Below are positions 7,699 to 15,541 of a stretch of DNA of 64,000 bases, piece after piece. The notes below the pieces were generated by a model. It made no database searches and had not been told where the DNA came from. It saw nothing but the letters and a program-made list of their open reading frames with translations. Every line of letters begins with the position of its first letter. Position 1 is the stretch's first letter. The position numbers and the translations under genes are program-made. The stretch spans positions 186,001-250,000 of the forward strand of contig CAMIXG010000001.1 in NCBI GenBank assembly GCA_946402705.1, written 5' to 3'. Source of the DNA: an uncultured Tissierellia bacterium (GTDB lineage: Bacteria; Bacillota; Clostridia; Tissierellales; Tissierellaceae).

Positions 7699-8004
7699 TT
7701 ATGAAATCTTGAAATATTTTTCCTCTAAATCTTCTAAATGGTAAAATATATGAATTAAGTCTTTTCCAAAATCTTCTAACTCATAATAATTATTTTCCTC
7801 TATATCCTTTTTTATTATAACTTTTTTGTCCAATAAAAGGGCTAATTTTCTATTTAGCTCTGTATGGCTCATATATGGGATACTATTTAATATATCTGTA
7901 TATCTATGATTTTCCATATCTATGGACTTTAAAATTTCTGGAATCCACCTTAGCTTAATCAAATCTTGTACTATTTCAAATCCGTTAAAAACTGTATTTT
8001 TCAT
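7699..8004 (-). CDS. HxlR-type winged-helix regulator
   Basis: The 101-residue protein has the HxlR layout: IVQDLIKLRWIPEILKSI (helix 1, with the W of the family K/R-W motif), YTDILNSIPYMSHTELNRKLALLLDKKVI (helix-turn-helix) and the wing ENNYYELEDFGKDLI. HxlR proteins often respond to redox or electrophiles through an N-terminal cysteine, but this protein has no Cys at all, so another signal is likely. Of the two consecutive ATGs, the second (8004) is better spaced from AGGAGG. It is divergent from the Dps gene, which it may control. Confidence 0.75.
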   Translation of the reverse strand: MKNTVFNGFEIVQDLIKLRWIPEILKSIDMENHRYTDILNSIPYMSHTELNRKLALLLDKKVIIKKDIEENNYYELEDFGKDLIHIFYHLEDLEEKYFKIS

Positions 8005-8016
8005 CATTACCTCCTA

Positions 8017-8032
8017 GGAACAAATTTGTGCC
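8017..8032. promoter_or_regulatory. Imperfect palindrome, candidate HxlR operator
   Basis: GGAACAAATTTGTGCC is a 16-base inverted repeat with one mismatch per arm, located between the HxlR and dps start codons and overlapping the HxlR 5' leader. An operator role is inference. Confidence 0.4.
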
Positions 8033-8109
8033 TTTTTGTTTCTTATATACTATCATATACTAAGTACATAGAAAAGATGTTAGTAGTTGTTAATTAAAAG
8101 GAGGATTTT

Positions 8110-8544
8110 ATGAAACATATTAATTTAGTACAAAAATATCTATCAAACTTAGCAGTGTTAAATATTAAACTTCACAATATCCACTGGAATGTAGTTGGTA
8201 AACAATTTGTTCAAGTTCACAATTTTACAGAAGACATATATAATGCCTTATTTGAAAATTTAGATGAGGTGGCAGAGCTTTTAAAAATGAAAGAAATAAT
8301 GCCTATTTCAACAGTTAAAGGTTATCTAGAAAATACTAGTATATCTGAAATAGATGCCAAAGACTTTGGTATAGAAGAAGCTTTGAAAATCGTATTAAAA
8401 GATTTAGAAGACATGAAAACTTTAGCAGTTGAAATTAGACATTTAGCTGATGAAGAAGGCGACTTTGAAACTGTTGCTATCTTTGAGGGCTATGTAGCTC
8501 ACTACAGTAAAAACATTTGGTTCTTAAAATCTATGTTAAAATAA
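8110..8544 (+). CDS. dps: Dps-family mini-ferritin
   Basis: At 144 residues this is a four-helix Dps protein that should form a 12-subunit shell, store iron and protect DNA by using peroxide as oxidant. The inter-subunit ferroxidase ligands align with Listeria Dps: His25 (NIHWNV), His37 (QVHNF), Asp52 and Glu56 (LDEVAE). The position of the usual Asp47 ligand holds Glu41, a conservative change. It is expressed alone, with AAAGGAGG before the ATG and a strong terminator after it. The divergent HxlR regulator gene is the likely local controller; no PerR-type box was recognised. Confidence 0.9.
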   Translation: MKHINLVQKYLSNLAVLNIKLHNIHWNVVGKQFVQVHNFTEDIYNALFENLDEVAELLKMKEIMPISTVKGYLENTSISEIDAKDFGIEEALKIVLKDLEDMKTLAVEIRHLADEEGDFETVAIFEGYVAHYSKNIWFLKSMLK

Positions 8545-8546
8545 AT

Positions 8547-8582
8547 AAAAAACTAGGTATAGTATTATACCTAGTTTTTTTA
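8547..8582 (+). terminator. Terminator of dps
   Basis: AAAAACTAGGTATA pairs with TATACCTAGTTTTT around a short loop, followed by more T, directly after the stop codon. Confidence 0.9.
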
Positions 8583-8697
8583 TGCCTGATAAAATCATCA
8601 AATGGTAGATTCCCCTATAGAATACATATTTTATCTGGCTCAACTTGGGTATATAGCTTAAAACAAGTTATTTAATGTTTTATAGGAGGTTATATTT

Positions 8698-8922
8698 ATG
8701 GATAATAGAAAAATATTTCTCTATACTTTTCTAATAATTTTATTTATCCTGACTTTTTATATACCAACATTTATTTCTAATGTTCTAATTTTATGGGGTA
8801 TCTTAGGAGTCTTTTATAAGGGTATTAAATCCTACTCAGATAAAAAAGTCCTTAGTGTTTTCTGTTTCCTACTTTCCTTTACTTTGACAATGTACCTTCT
8901 TAGACAACTTAGTATAATATAG
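8698..8922 (+). CDS. Small membrane protein, unknown function
   Basis: A 74-residue protein with two to three hydrophobic segments (about residues 6-25, 26-41 and 52-70) separated by a basic loop (KGIKSYSDKK). TAGGAGGTTATATTT gives a strong ribosome binding site before the ATG. It ends against the convergent gene at 8923 without any spacer. I do not recognise the family. Confidence 0.65.
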   Translation: MDNRKIFLYTFLIILFILTFYIPTFISNVLILWGILGVFYKGIKSYSDKKVLSVFCFLLSFTLTMYLLRQLSII

Positions 8923-9342
8923 CTACTTAGCCTCATAATCTTTTTTAGGGTCATAATTTATAAAACTTTCAACATCTGCTATTTTTTCATAGACCTTTAG
9001 TTTTTCCTTGCCATAAGTTAAATATACTACTTCCTTATTATCTATGACTCCCTTAATAACATACATATCTTTAAACTTATCTCCATCTAATAGATAGGCA
9101 TTTTTATAGACTTCTCTATACTTTCCCTTATCTATTCCCTCAAATTGTTTATATATGTAAAAATTATCATCCCTACCTAAAACAAGATATTCAGAATCTC
9201 CTAAAGTTTGTCCCTTCATTTCATAAGTTCCCCTTATTGGATTTTCATATTTTTGCAGTCTACCAGCAAGTATAAATGATACAGCCCCTAAAAATATTAT
9301 TAAAAGTAATATAAAAAAATTCTTTTTTATAAATGTTTTCAT
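8923..9342 (-). CDS. Single-pass membrane-anchored protein, unknown function
   Basis: The ORF track starts at 9411, but the ATG at 9342 (MKTFIKKN) has the proper AAGGGG site seven bases away, giving 139 residues. A basic N-terminus and one membrane segment (about residues 9-26) are followed by an extracytoplasmic domain of about 110 residues rich in Tyr, Lys and Asp (for example LGDSEYLVLGRDDNFYIYKQ), with the look of a small beta-rich domain. There is no lipobox cysteine, so it is not a lipoprotein. Function unknown. The gene abuts the convergent 8698-8922 gene with no spacer. Confidence 0.65.
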   Translation of the reverse strand: MKTFIKKNFFILLLIIFLGAVSFILAGRLQKYENPIRGTYEMKGQTLGDSEYLVLGRDDNFYIYKQFEGIDKGKYREVYKNAYLLDGDKFKDMYVIKGVIDNKEVVYLTYGKEKLKVYEKIADVESFINYDPKKDYEAK

Positions 9343-9395
9343 CTCATTACCCCTTTCATCTCTAATATTAAATAGACTTTCCCAAAACTTTTCTA

Positions 9396-9424
9396 TAAAA
9401 AAAGACACCATATCTGGTGTCTTA
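9396..9424 (-). terminator. Terminator after the coiled-coil protein gene
   Basis: Minus strand AAGACACCAGATATGGTGTCTTTTTTT. It immediately follows the stop codon at 9426 and closes the recG-rsmD-coaD unit. Confidence 0.9.
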
Positions 9425-9425
9425 A

Positions 9426-9872
9426 CTACTTAGATTTTAATTCTTCTCTATTTTCTTGTACCAAGCCTATTATCCTATTTAAGTTTTCTTCTATACCCTC
9501 TAAAACTTCATCTGCATATTCTAAAGAGCCTAGTCTTATCTCTACAGAGTCTTCCTTTGCCTTTACTATTATCTCTTCGGCCCTATAGTTTGCCTTTCTA
9601 GTTATGTCATCTTCATCTACTAGACTAAGTATTCTATCTTCGGCTTCCTTTACTATAATATCAGCCTCTTCTTGGGCCTCTACTAAAATTCTTTCTCTGT
9701 TATCATTTATATAAGCTGCTTTTTTAAGCTCTTCTGGTAGTTCAATTCTAATTTGTTTTATATATTCTAATAATTCATCTTTATCTACCAATACTTTATC
9801 TGTCAAAGGTAGTCCTGATGCACTTTCTATTACATTTTCTAATTCTTCTATTATACTAAGCACGTCTTCCAT
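9426..9872 (-). CDS. Coiled-coil protein of the coaD neighbourhood, V-ATPase subunit E/F0-b-like
   Basis: The ATG at 9872 (MEDVLSIIEELENVIESAS) is nine bases from GAGGAGG, so the ORF-track start inside coaD is not used. The 148-residue product is highly charged and helical, with a long coiled coil around RERILVEAQEEADIIVKEAE and KANYRAEEIIVKAKED. Proteins of this type directly follow coaD in many Clostridia and are often labelled ATPase, because their heptads resemble stalk subunits of rotary ATPases, but no nucleotide-binding motif is present. Its true role is unknown. It overlaps the coaD 3' end by 17 bases and is translationally coupled to it. Confidence 0.75.
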   Translation of the reverse strand: MEDVLSIIEELENVIESASGLPLTDKVLVDKDELLEYIKQIRIELPEELKKAAYINDNRERILVEAQEEADIIVKEAEDRILSLVDEDDITRKANYRAEEIIVKAKEDSVEIRLGSLEYADEVLEGIEENLNRIIGLVQENREELKSK

Positions 9873-10356
9873 TATCATAAGCCTCCTCAAATTTATCTTT
9901 AAGGGCATCTTCTACAACTTTAGGTACAAAACAAGACACCTTGCCTCCAAACATTGCAATTTGTCTAACTGTACTTGAACTTAAATAAGAATACTCGCTT
10001 GATGATACCATAAATAGTGTGTCTATTTCTTTATTTAACTTTCTATTAGTCAATGCCATTTGCATTTCATATTCTAAATCAGTTGTAGCTCTAAGACCTC
10101 TTATCATAGTACTACAATTTTTCTGGGTAGCATAATCACTAAGTAATCCACTAAAACTATCTATTTCTACATTTTCTATATTTTTAGTAACTTCTTTAAG
10201 TAATTCAACTTTCTCTTCTAAAGTAAATAATCCTTTTTTGTCTGGATTATGTAAAACAGCTACTACTAGATGATCTACTTGCTTTGCAGCTCTACTGATT
10301 ATATCCAAATGTCCAAAGGTTACTGGATCAAAACTTCCTGGATATATTGCTTTCAT
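9856..10356 (-). CDS. coaD: Phosphopantetheine adenylyltransferase
   Basis: CoaD transfers AMP from ATP to 4'-phosphopantetheine, the penultimate step of coenzyme A synthesis. The 166-residue length is typical. Visible motifs are the nucleotidyltransferase signature YPGSFDPVTFGHLDII (T/HxGH), MIRGLRATTDLEYEMQMALTN, and the ISSTxVR-like YLSSSTVRQIA. It follows rsmD, a very common pairing, and is followed by the coiled-coil gene. AAGGAGGAC precedes the ATG. The preceding pathway enzyme CoaBC is also in this window, in a different operon. Confidence 0.97.
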   Translation of the reverse strand: MKAIYPGSFDPVTFGHLDIISRAAKQVDHLVVAVLHNPDKKGLFTLEEKVELLKEVTKNIENVEIDSFSGLLSDYATQKNCSTMIRGLRATTDLEYEMQMALTNRKLNKEIDTLFMVSSSEYSYLSSSTVRQIAMFGGKVSCFVPKVVEDALKDKFEEAYDNGRRA

Positions 10357-10378
10357 AGTAATAGTCCTCCTTTATATA

Positions 10379-10924
10379 TTATTTTCTATAGAAGGAAATA
10401 TATTTTCCGCCATAACTTCTCTCATCAATTAATTTTAATTCTGTATTTTCTAATATTAATTCCTCAACATGTTCGACTAAAATAATTCCATCTTTACTAA
10501 GTATATCTTTTTTATCGATTTTTTCCAATATTTTTATAAATAATTCTACTTCTTTAAAAGGTGGGTCTACATAAATGTAGTCAAACTTTTCTCCTAACAT
10601 ATCTGCCTTGTCTAAATATCTCAGAGAATCCATCTTCATAACTATAGAATTTTCTTCAAATTTTGTATGGGCTATATTATCTTTAATACAGCTAATACTG
10701 GGGTTTGATTTGTCGATAAATACAGCTTCTTTAGCCCCTCTGCTTAAAAATTCTAAACCAATAGCTCCTGAGCCAGCGAACAAATCTAAGACTCTAGCAT
10801 CACTTGAAATTTTGCCAAGTATATTAAATAAAGACTCCTTTACCTTATCTTCTGTTGGTCTAGTCTCCATACCTGATGGTGCTTTTAATCTATGTCCTCT
10901 TCTAAGTCCTGATATTACTCTCAC
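10379..10924 (-). CDS. rsmD: 16S rRNA (guanine966-N2)-methyltransferase
   Basis: The 181-residue protein begins MRVISGLRRGHRLKAPSGME and continues TRPTEDKVKESLFNIL, the diagnostic RsmD N-terminus. It contains SAM motif I VLDLFAGSGAIGLEFLSRG and the catalytic YVDPPF motif of N2-guanine methyltransferases. RsmD modifies G966 of 16S rRNA during 30S assembly. A GTG start at 10924 is preceded by AGGAGG. It lies between recG and coaD, the usual clostridial order. Confidence 0.95.
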   Translation of the reverse strand: MRVISGLRRGHRLKAPSGMETRPTEDKVKESLFNILGKISSDARVLDLFAGSGAIGLEFLSRGAKEAVFIDKSNPSISCIKDNIAHTKFEENSIVMKMDSLRYLDKADMLGEKFDYIYVDPPFKEVELFIKILEKIDKKDILSKDGIILVEHVEELILENTELKLIDERSYGGKYISFYRK

Positions 10925-10959
10925 AATAACCTCCTATTGTTATATTATCATAAATTTTA

Positions 10960-13017
10960 TCAATTAAAACTGATATTTCCCAAATTATTAAACTTATTTA
11001 TAACTTCCATTTTTATGGCCTGATTTTCATTTTCCCTAAGCTGAGGATCCCTATCTAAAAGTTCTTCAATTTCACCCTGGGCTAGTTTCAAAATTTTCAT
11101 ATCTGTAAATAGATTTGCTATTTTTAGCTCTGGTATTCCATGCTGCCTAGTTCCAAAAAATTCTCCTGGTCCTCTAAGCTCTAAATCTTTTTCAGATATT
11201 ACAAATCCATCTGACGAGCTTTGCATAACTCTCATTCTCTCTCTAGAAATTTTATTATTACTAGCATTTAAAAGTATACAATAGGATTGATGCTCACCTC
11301 TACCCACTCTACCTCTTAACTGATGGAGCTGGGCTAATCCAAATCTTTCAGCATTGTAGATTAGTATTATATTGGCATTTGGAACATCTACTCCTACCTC
11401 TATAACAGTTGTAGATATCAAAATACTTGTCTCTCCATTTTTAAATCTAGACATTATTTCATCCTTATCTACTGATTTCATTTTTCCATGTAACAGTTCC
11501 ATAGCTATGTCTTTAAAATCATTATTTTTCAAATCCTCATATAGTTCTTCTGCAGATTTTATATCAAGTTTTTCACTTTCTTCTATTAAAGGGCAAACTA
11601 TATAACACTGTCTACCACTTTGGATTTGCTTATTAATAAAACTATTTATCCTGTCTTTAGCCTCAAGTCCCACCGCATAGGTTTCTATCTCTTTTCTCCC
11701 TGGTGGAAGCTCATCTATTATAGATATATCTAAATCTCCATACAAGATTAGTGCTAAAGTTCTAGGTATGGGTGTAGCAGTCATAACTAGTATATCTGGA
11801 TTGTTTCCTTTATTTGAAAGGTCTGCTCTTTGTTTTACACCAAATCTATGTTGCTCATCAGTTACTACTAACCCCAATTTTTTAAAATCCACACCTTCTT
11901 GTATAAGGGCATGAGTTCCTATTAATATATCTATATCTCCATCTTTAAGTTTTGTAAGAACCTCATCTTTTTCTCTCTTTTTCAAACTTCCAATAAGTAG
12001 TCCTATATTTATATCAAAATCCTTTAAAAAGTTAGAAATCGAGGCATAATGCTGACTAGCAAGTATTTCAGTAGGTGCCATCATAGCTCCCTGATAACCC
12101 GATTCTACAGCCTTAATCATAGCTATTAAGGCTACTAAAGTCTTACCAGAACCTACATCACCCTGAACCAATCTATTCATCTGTTTATCTGATTTCATGT
12201 CCTTAAATATTTCACCTAAAACATTTTCTTGGGCATTTGTTAGTTTAAATGGTAAACTTTCTTTAAATGCCAAGGCTATCTTTTCCTCGCCCATATTTAA
12301 GCCAGTATTTTTATCTGTATTTTGTTTTTTAATCATAGATAGACCTAACTGTAAAGTTAAAAATTCTTCCAAAATAAGCCTGTTTTTAGCCCTAATAAGA
12401 GTATCTCTATTTGGAGGAAAATGAATGTTTTTTATAGCTTCTTTCCTATCCATCATTTTATACTTATCCATTATGCTTTTAGGTATAAATTCTGGTATTG
12501 AATTATAATACACACTAAGGGCGTTTAAAACTATATTTCCCAAGACCTTATTGCTTATTCCATCTGTAAGGCCATATACTGGAATTATTTCTCCATTTTT
12601 ATTATTTTCATTTTCTTCTTCAAATTTGACATTTGTGATTTGAATTTCTCCACCTGCTACTTTTTTTATACCATTTACCAAATAGGTTTTATTTGATTCA
12701 AACTGAAACTTTATATATTCTTGATTAAACCATATCAAATAAGCATTTGTCATTCCATCTGTTACTGGTATTTTTAGTATGGACATATTTCGCTTTGGTC
12801 TAAGTGTTGTAGCTGATCCTATCACCCTTAATCTAAAACTGGATTTTTCTCCTATATGGCACTCATCTATTTTTTTGAAAATAGTCCTATCATCATAGGA
12901 TTTTGGTATATAGTATAAAAGTTCTTGTAGGTTATTAATTCCAAGTTTTTTAAGTAGTCTTGCCCTCTTTGGACCAACGCCTTTTATATATTGAACTTCT
13001 ATATCTAAATCATTCAT
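10960..13017 (-). CDS. recG: ATP-dependent DNA helicase RecG
   Basis: RecG reverses stalled forks and branch-migrates recombination intermediates. The roughly 685-residue protein has the N-terminal QYIKGVGPKRARLLKKLGI (HhH-like), an OB-fold wedge domain, then the superfamily 2 helicase motifs: Walker A QGDVGSGKTLVAL (about residue 287), DEQH in VTDEQHRFGVKQR, ATPIPRTL, and the C-terminal LRGRVGRGEHQSYC and DLELRGPGEFFGTRQHG. Two ATGs follow GGAGG; the second (13017) is better spaced. It is first in a unit with rsmD, coaD and the coiled-coil gene, separated from fakA by a terminator. Confidence 0.97.
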   Translation of the reverse strand: MNDLDIEVQYIKGVGPKRARLLKKLGINNLQELLYYIPKSYDDRTIFKKIDECHIGEKSSFRLRVIGSATTLRPKRNMSILKIPVTDGMTNAYLIWFNQEYIKFQFESNKTYLVNGIKKVAGGEIQITNVKFEEENENNKNGEIIPVYGLTDGISNKVLGNIVLNALSVYYNSIPEFIPKSIMDKYKMMDRKEAIKNIHFPPNRDTLIRAKNRLILEEFLTLQLGLSMIKKQNTDKNTGLNMGEEKIALAFKESLPFKLTNAQENVLGEIFKDMKSDKQMNRLVQGDVGSGKTLVALIAMIKAVESGYQGAMMAPTEILASQHYASISNFLKDFDINIGLLIGSLKKREKDEVLTKLKDGDIDILIGTHALIQEGVDFKKLGLVVTDEQHRFGVKQRADLSNKGNNPDILVMTATPIPRTLALILYGDLDISIIDELPPGRKEIETYAVGLEAKDRINSFINKQIQSGRQCYIVCPLIEESEKLDIKSAEELYEDLKNNDFKDIAMELLHGKMKSVDKDEIMSRFKNGETSILISTTVIEVGVDVPNANIILIYNAERFGLAQLHQLRGRVGRGEHQSYCILLNASNNKISRERMRVMQSSSDGFVISEKDLELRGPGEFFGTRQHGIPELKIANLFTDMKILKLAQGEIEELLDRDPQLRENENQAIKMEVINKFNNLGNISFN

Positions 13018-13035
13018 CATATACCTCCATAAAAT

Positions 13036-13061
13036 AAAAACCTACCAAAAGGTAGGTTTTT
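13036..13061 (-). terminator. Terminator between fakA and recG
   Basis: AAAAACCTACC-TTTT-GGTAGGTTTTT on the minus strand, just after the fakA stop and before the recG start. Partial read-through could still feed recG. Confidence 0.85.
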
Positions 13062-13062
13062 A

Positions 13063-14679
13063 TTATTCTACTGAAATTATATAGTAATAAATAGGTTGTC
13101 CACCATGTAAAACTTCTATATCTAGATCTGGATATCTCTCAACTAGTTTATCTTCAAGTTGTGAAACTTCATCTTCACTGATTTCCTCTCCATATATAAT
13201 AGTTATCAAAGATGAATCTTCATCTACCATTTTTTCTATTAGCTCATCTATTGCTATTTCTTTAGTACTACCACTTACAACTATTTTATTCTCTAGTAGT
13301 CCTATAAAATCATCTTTTTCTATCTTAGTACCATTCACTTCACTATCCCTAACTGCATAAGTTAACTGACCAGACTTAACATCGCCTATAGCTTCTAGCA
13401 TTTGACTTTCATTTTCTTCTGGGCTAGCTCCTTCATCAAAGCTAAATATAGCAGTGATACCTTGAGGTATAGTTTTTGTTGGCAGTACAATTATATTTCT
13501 ATCACACAAGTTTTTACTTTGTTCTGCTGCTAGGATTATATTACTATTATTTGGTAATATAAACACATTTTCGCCACTTGTTTTTTCTATGGCCTTAACT
13601 ATATCTTCCGTACTAGGATTCATAGTTTGACCACCAGTTACTATTTGATCCACATTCATGTCTTCAAATATTTTATCTATTCCTTCTCCAGTTGATACAG
13701 CTACAAAAGAATATTTTTTATCTACTTTTTTCTTTTCTTCTTTTACTTTTTCATACTGAAGTTTCATATTATCTATTTTTAAATCACTTAAGTATCCATA
13801 AGTTAAGGCTTTTTCTATAGCCTTTCCTGGGTTGTTAGTGTGAACATGAACTTTTGTAAGCCCTTCACCCTTAACAGCCATCAGAGAATCTCCTAAGTTT
13901 GCTAAGTAGTTTCTAAACTGTTCTAACTCTAAATCAGACATATCACAGTTAACCATAAACTCAGTACAATAAGAGAATTTTATATCTTCTGTATCTAAGA
14001 ATTTATGTTCTACTACATCTTTGTACTGTTCTTCTTCATTATTTTCTATAATAACTATTTCAATTCCACTTAGGGAGTTATAAATACCCGTTACAATAGT
14101 CATAAGACCCTTACCACCAGCATCTACTACTCCTGCTTCTTTTAAAACTGGTAACATATCTTGAGTTTTTGCCAAGGCTTCATTACCATGTTCTATAACT
14201 TTTTCTAAGAAAACCAAAACATCTGTTTCTCTTTTCTTAAGTTCTTCAGCCTTTTCTCCCATTTCTCTAGCTACTGTTAAAATAGTACCTTCTGTAGGTT
14301 TCATAACTGCTTTATAGGCAGTATTTGCTGCTTCTTTAAAAGCTGCTGCAAGTGTATCTACATCAGCTACATCCTTATCCTTAAATCCAATTGCAAATCC
14401 TCTAAATAGTTGAGATAAGATAACTCCTGAGTTACCTCTAGCTCCCATTAGAGAACCTTGAGATGCTGCAAGCATTATCTCTGATATACTTTCACTATCT
14501 GTATTTGAACTTTTATTAACTGCTGATTTCATAGTTAATGACATATTTGTGCCTGTATCTCCATCTGGAACGGGGAAAACATTTAAGGCATTTATTTTTT
14601 CTTTATTATCTTCCAAAAATTGACCTGCAACTTTAAGCCCTTGCTTAAGTTCAATTCCTGTTATATTTATTTTTTCCAA
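13063..14679 (-). CDS. fakA: Fatty acid kinase ATP-binding subunit (DAK2/DhaL fusion)
   Basis: The 538-residue protein has the DhaL/DAK2 N-terminal domain with the Mg-binding VFPVPDGDTGTNMSLTM and the SLMGARGNSGVILSQLFRG nucleotide region, followed by the long C-terminal domains of the YloV/FakA family. FakA works with a FakB (DegV-type) lipid-binding subunit to phosphorylate exogenous fatty acids for phospholipid synthesis. No FakB gene is seen here. The start is a TTG at 14679 spaced about nine bases from AGGGGG, and that site overlaps the stop of the upstream asp23-like gene, so the two are coupled, as in many Firmicutes. Confidence 0.93.
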   Translation of the reverse strand: MEKINITGIELKQGLKVAGQFLEDNKEKINALNVFPVPDGDTGTNMSLTMKSAVNKSSNTDSESISEIMLAASQGSLMGARGNSGVILSQLFRGFAIGFKDKDVADVDTLAAAFKEAANTAYKAVMKPTEGTILTVAREMGEKAEELKKRETDVLVFLEKVIEHGNEALAKTQDMLPVLKEAGVVDAGGKGLMTIVTGIYNSLSGIEIVIIENNEEEQYKDVVEHKFLDTEDIKFSYCTEFMVNCDMSDLELEQFRNYLANLGDSLMAVKGEGLTKVHVHTNNPGKAIEKALTYGYLSDLKIDNMKLQYEKVKEEKKKVDKKYSFVAVSTGEGIDKIFEDMNVDQIVTGGQTMNPSTEDIVKAIEKTSGENVFILPNNSNIILAAEQSKNLCDRNIIVLPTKTIPQGITAIFSFDEGASPEENESQMLEAIGDVKSGQLTYAVRDSEVNGTKIEKDDFIGLLENKIVVSGSTKEIAIDELIEKMVDEDSSLITIIYGEEISEDEVSQLEDKLVERYPDLDIEVLHGGQPIYYYIISVE

Positions 14680-14692
14680 ATTTTAGAACCCC

Positions 14693-15052
14693 CTAATTGC
14701 TTCCTACTCTAATTCCTTCAACATGCACTTTTACATTATCTATTTCTACGCCAGTCATGTTTTCTACATTAAACTTCACTCTATCTATTATATTTTCTGC
14801 TACTACAGATATTTTTATACCAAACTCTAGTATAACATGTAAATCTATAGCTACTTTTCCATCATTCATTGTAACCTTTATACCTTGAGACAAATTATCC
14901 CACTTTAAAAGTTTAAACAACTCATCTGTTGCATCTTTAGATGCCATGCCCACTATCCCATAAGATTCCATAGCTGATATACCTGCTATTTTTGCTATCA
15001 CACTTGGATCTATTGATATTTCTCCATATTCTGTAATCATATTTGTTGGCAT
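14693..15052 (-). CDS. Asp23/Gls24 family envelope protein (YloU-like)
   Basis: The ATG at 15052 (MPTNMITEYGEISIDPSV) is seven bases from GGAGGCG; the upstream extension in the ORF track lacks a site. The 119-residue product has the Asp23/Gls24 core: GEISIDPSVIAKIAGISAMESYGIVGM, then QGIKVTMNDGKVAIDLHVILEFGIKI and VTGVEIDNVKVHVEGI-like segments. Family members are cytoplasmic or membrane-associated and linked to envelope stress or lipid metabolism. The gene almost always precedes fakA, as here. A divergent promoter region with a 15-bp inverted repeat separates it from rpmB. Confidence 0.9.
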   Translation of the reverse strand: MPTNMITEYGEISIDPSVIAKIAGISAMESYGIVGMASKDATDELFKLLKWDNLSQGIKVTMNDGKVAIDLHVILEFGIKISVVAENIIDRVKFNVENMTGVEIDNVKVHVEGIRVGSN

Positions 15053-15165
15053 GAAATCGCCTCCTTGTTTTTTATTACATCTTATTATCATTTTACAATA
15101 AGTCTAATAATAGTCAAACTCATTGACTTTCCATATCTAATATCGCTAAATAGTTACTCTAAGAT

Positions 15166-15174
15166 ATTATACCA
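15166..15174 (-). promoter_or_regulatory. Extended -10 promoter of the asp23-fakA operon
   Basis: The minus strand reads TGGTATAAT (TG, one base, perfect TATAAT). The -35 region is poor and lies within the left arm of the inverted repeat at 15175-15221. Confidence 0.6.
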
Positions 15175-15221
15175 CAAAAGCAAGTTTTTATTCCATATTA
15201 TATATAAAAAACTTGCTTTTG
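15175..15221. repeat. Perfect 15-bp inverted repeat between divergent asp23-fakA and rpmB
   Basis: CAAAAGCAAGTTTTT (15175-15189) is exactly repeated in inverse as AAAAACTTGCTTTTG (15207-15221), with a 17-base A/T spacer. It touches the promoter elements on both sides (TTGCTT/TTGCCA of rpmB and the -10 of asp23). There is no T-run after either arm beyond the arm itself, so a simple terminator is unlikely. A shared operator or a folded leader are the main options. Confidence 0.6.
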
Positions 15222-15247
15222 CCACAATATGTGTGATAATATATAGT
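15219..15247 (+). promoter_or_regulatory. Probable rpmB promoter
   Basis: TTGCCA and TATAGT are 17 bases apart. An alternative pair, TTGCTT (15213) and GATAAT (15235) with 16 bases, overlaps it. Either starts about 45-60 bases before the rpmB ATG. Confidence 0.5.
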
Positions 15248-15300
15248 GTGTCTTATTAATAGAAAATTTCTTATGACTATATTTTGAGGAGGTGTTTTGA

Positions 15301-15492
15301 ATGGCTAAAGGATGTGAAGTATGTGGAAAAGGAAACTACTATGGAAATAAGGTTTCTTTCTCAAACAAGAAAAGTCCAAAAAGTTGGTCTCCTAACCTTA
15401 GAAGAGTTAAAGCTATAGTTGATGGTTCACCTAAAAGAGTAAACGTTTGTACTAGATGCTTAAGATCGGGATATGTAGAGAGAGCATTATAA
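15301..15492 (+). CDS. rpmB: 50S ribosomal protein bL28
   Basis: The 63-residue protein is bL28, which binds 23S rRNA near the E site. It is the zinc-binding (C+) version, with CEVCGKG at the N-terminus and CTRCLRSG near the C-terminus. The central SPNLRRVKAIVDGSPKRVNV is the family core. ATG 15301 follows GAGGAGG. It is a monocistronic + strand gene in an otherwise minus-strand region, flanked by a possible regulatory inverted repeat and followed by its own terminator. Confidence 0.98.
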   Translation: MAKGCEVCGKGNYYGNKVSFSNKKSPKSWSPNLRRVKAIVDGSPKRVNVCTRCLRSGYVERAL

Positions 15493-15504
15493 TTATATAA
15501 ATTT

Positions 15505-15530
15505 AACAAGACTATCTAGTCTTGTTTTTT
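15505..15530 (+). terminator. Terminator of rpmB
   Basis: AACAAGACTA-TC-TAGTCTTGTT followed by TTTT, 13 bases after the stop codon. Confidence 0.88.
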
Positions 15531-15541
15531 ATTATCCTTTT

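Noticed and set aside
15065-15259. 64-codon plus-strand ORF across the asp23/rpmB gap
   Set aside because: It crosses the inverted repeat and both promoters and has no ribosome binding site.
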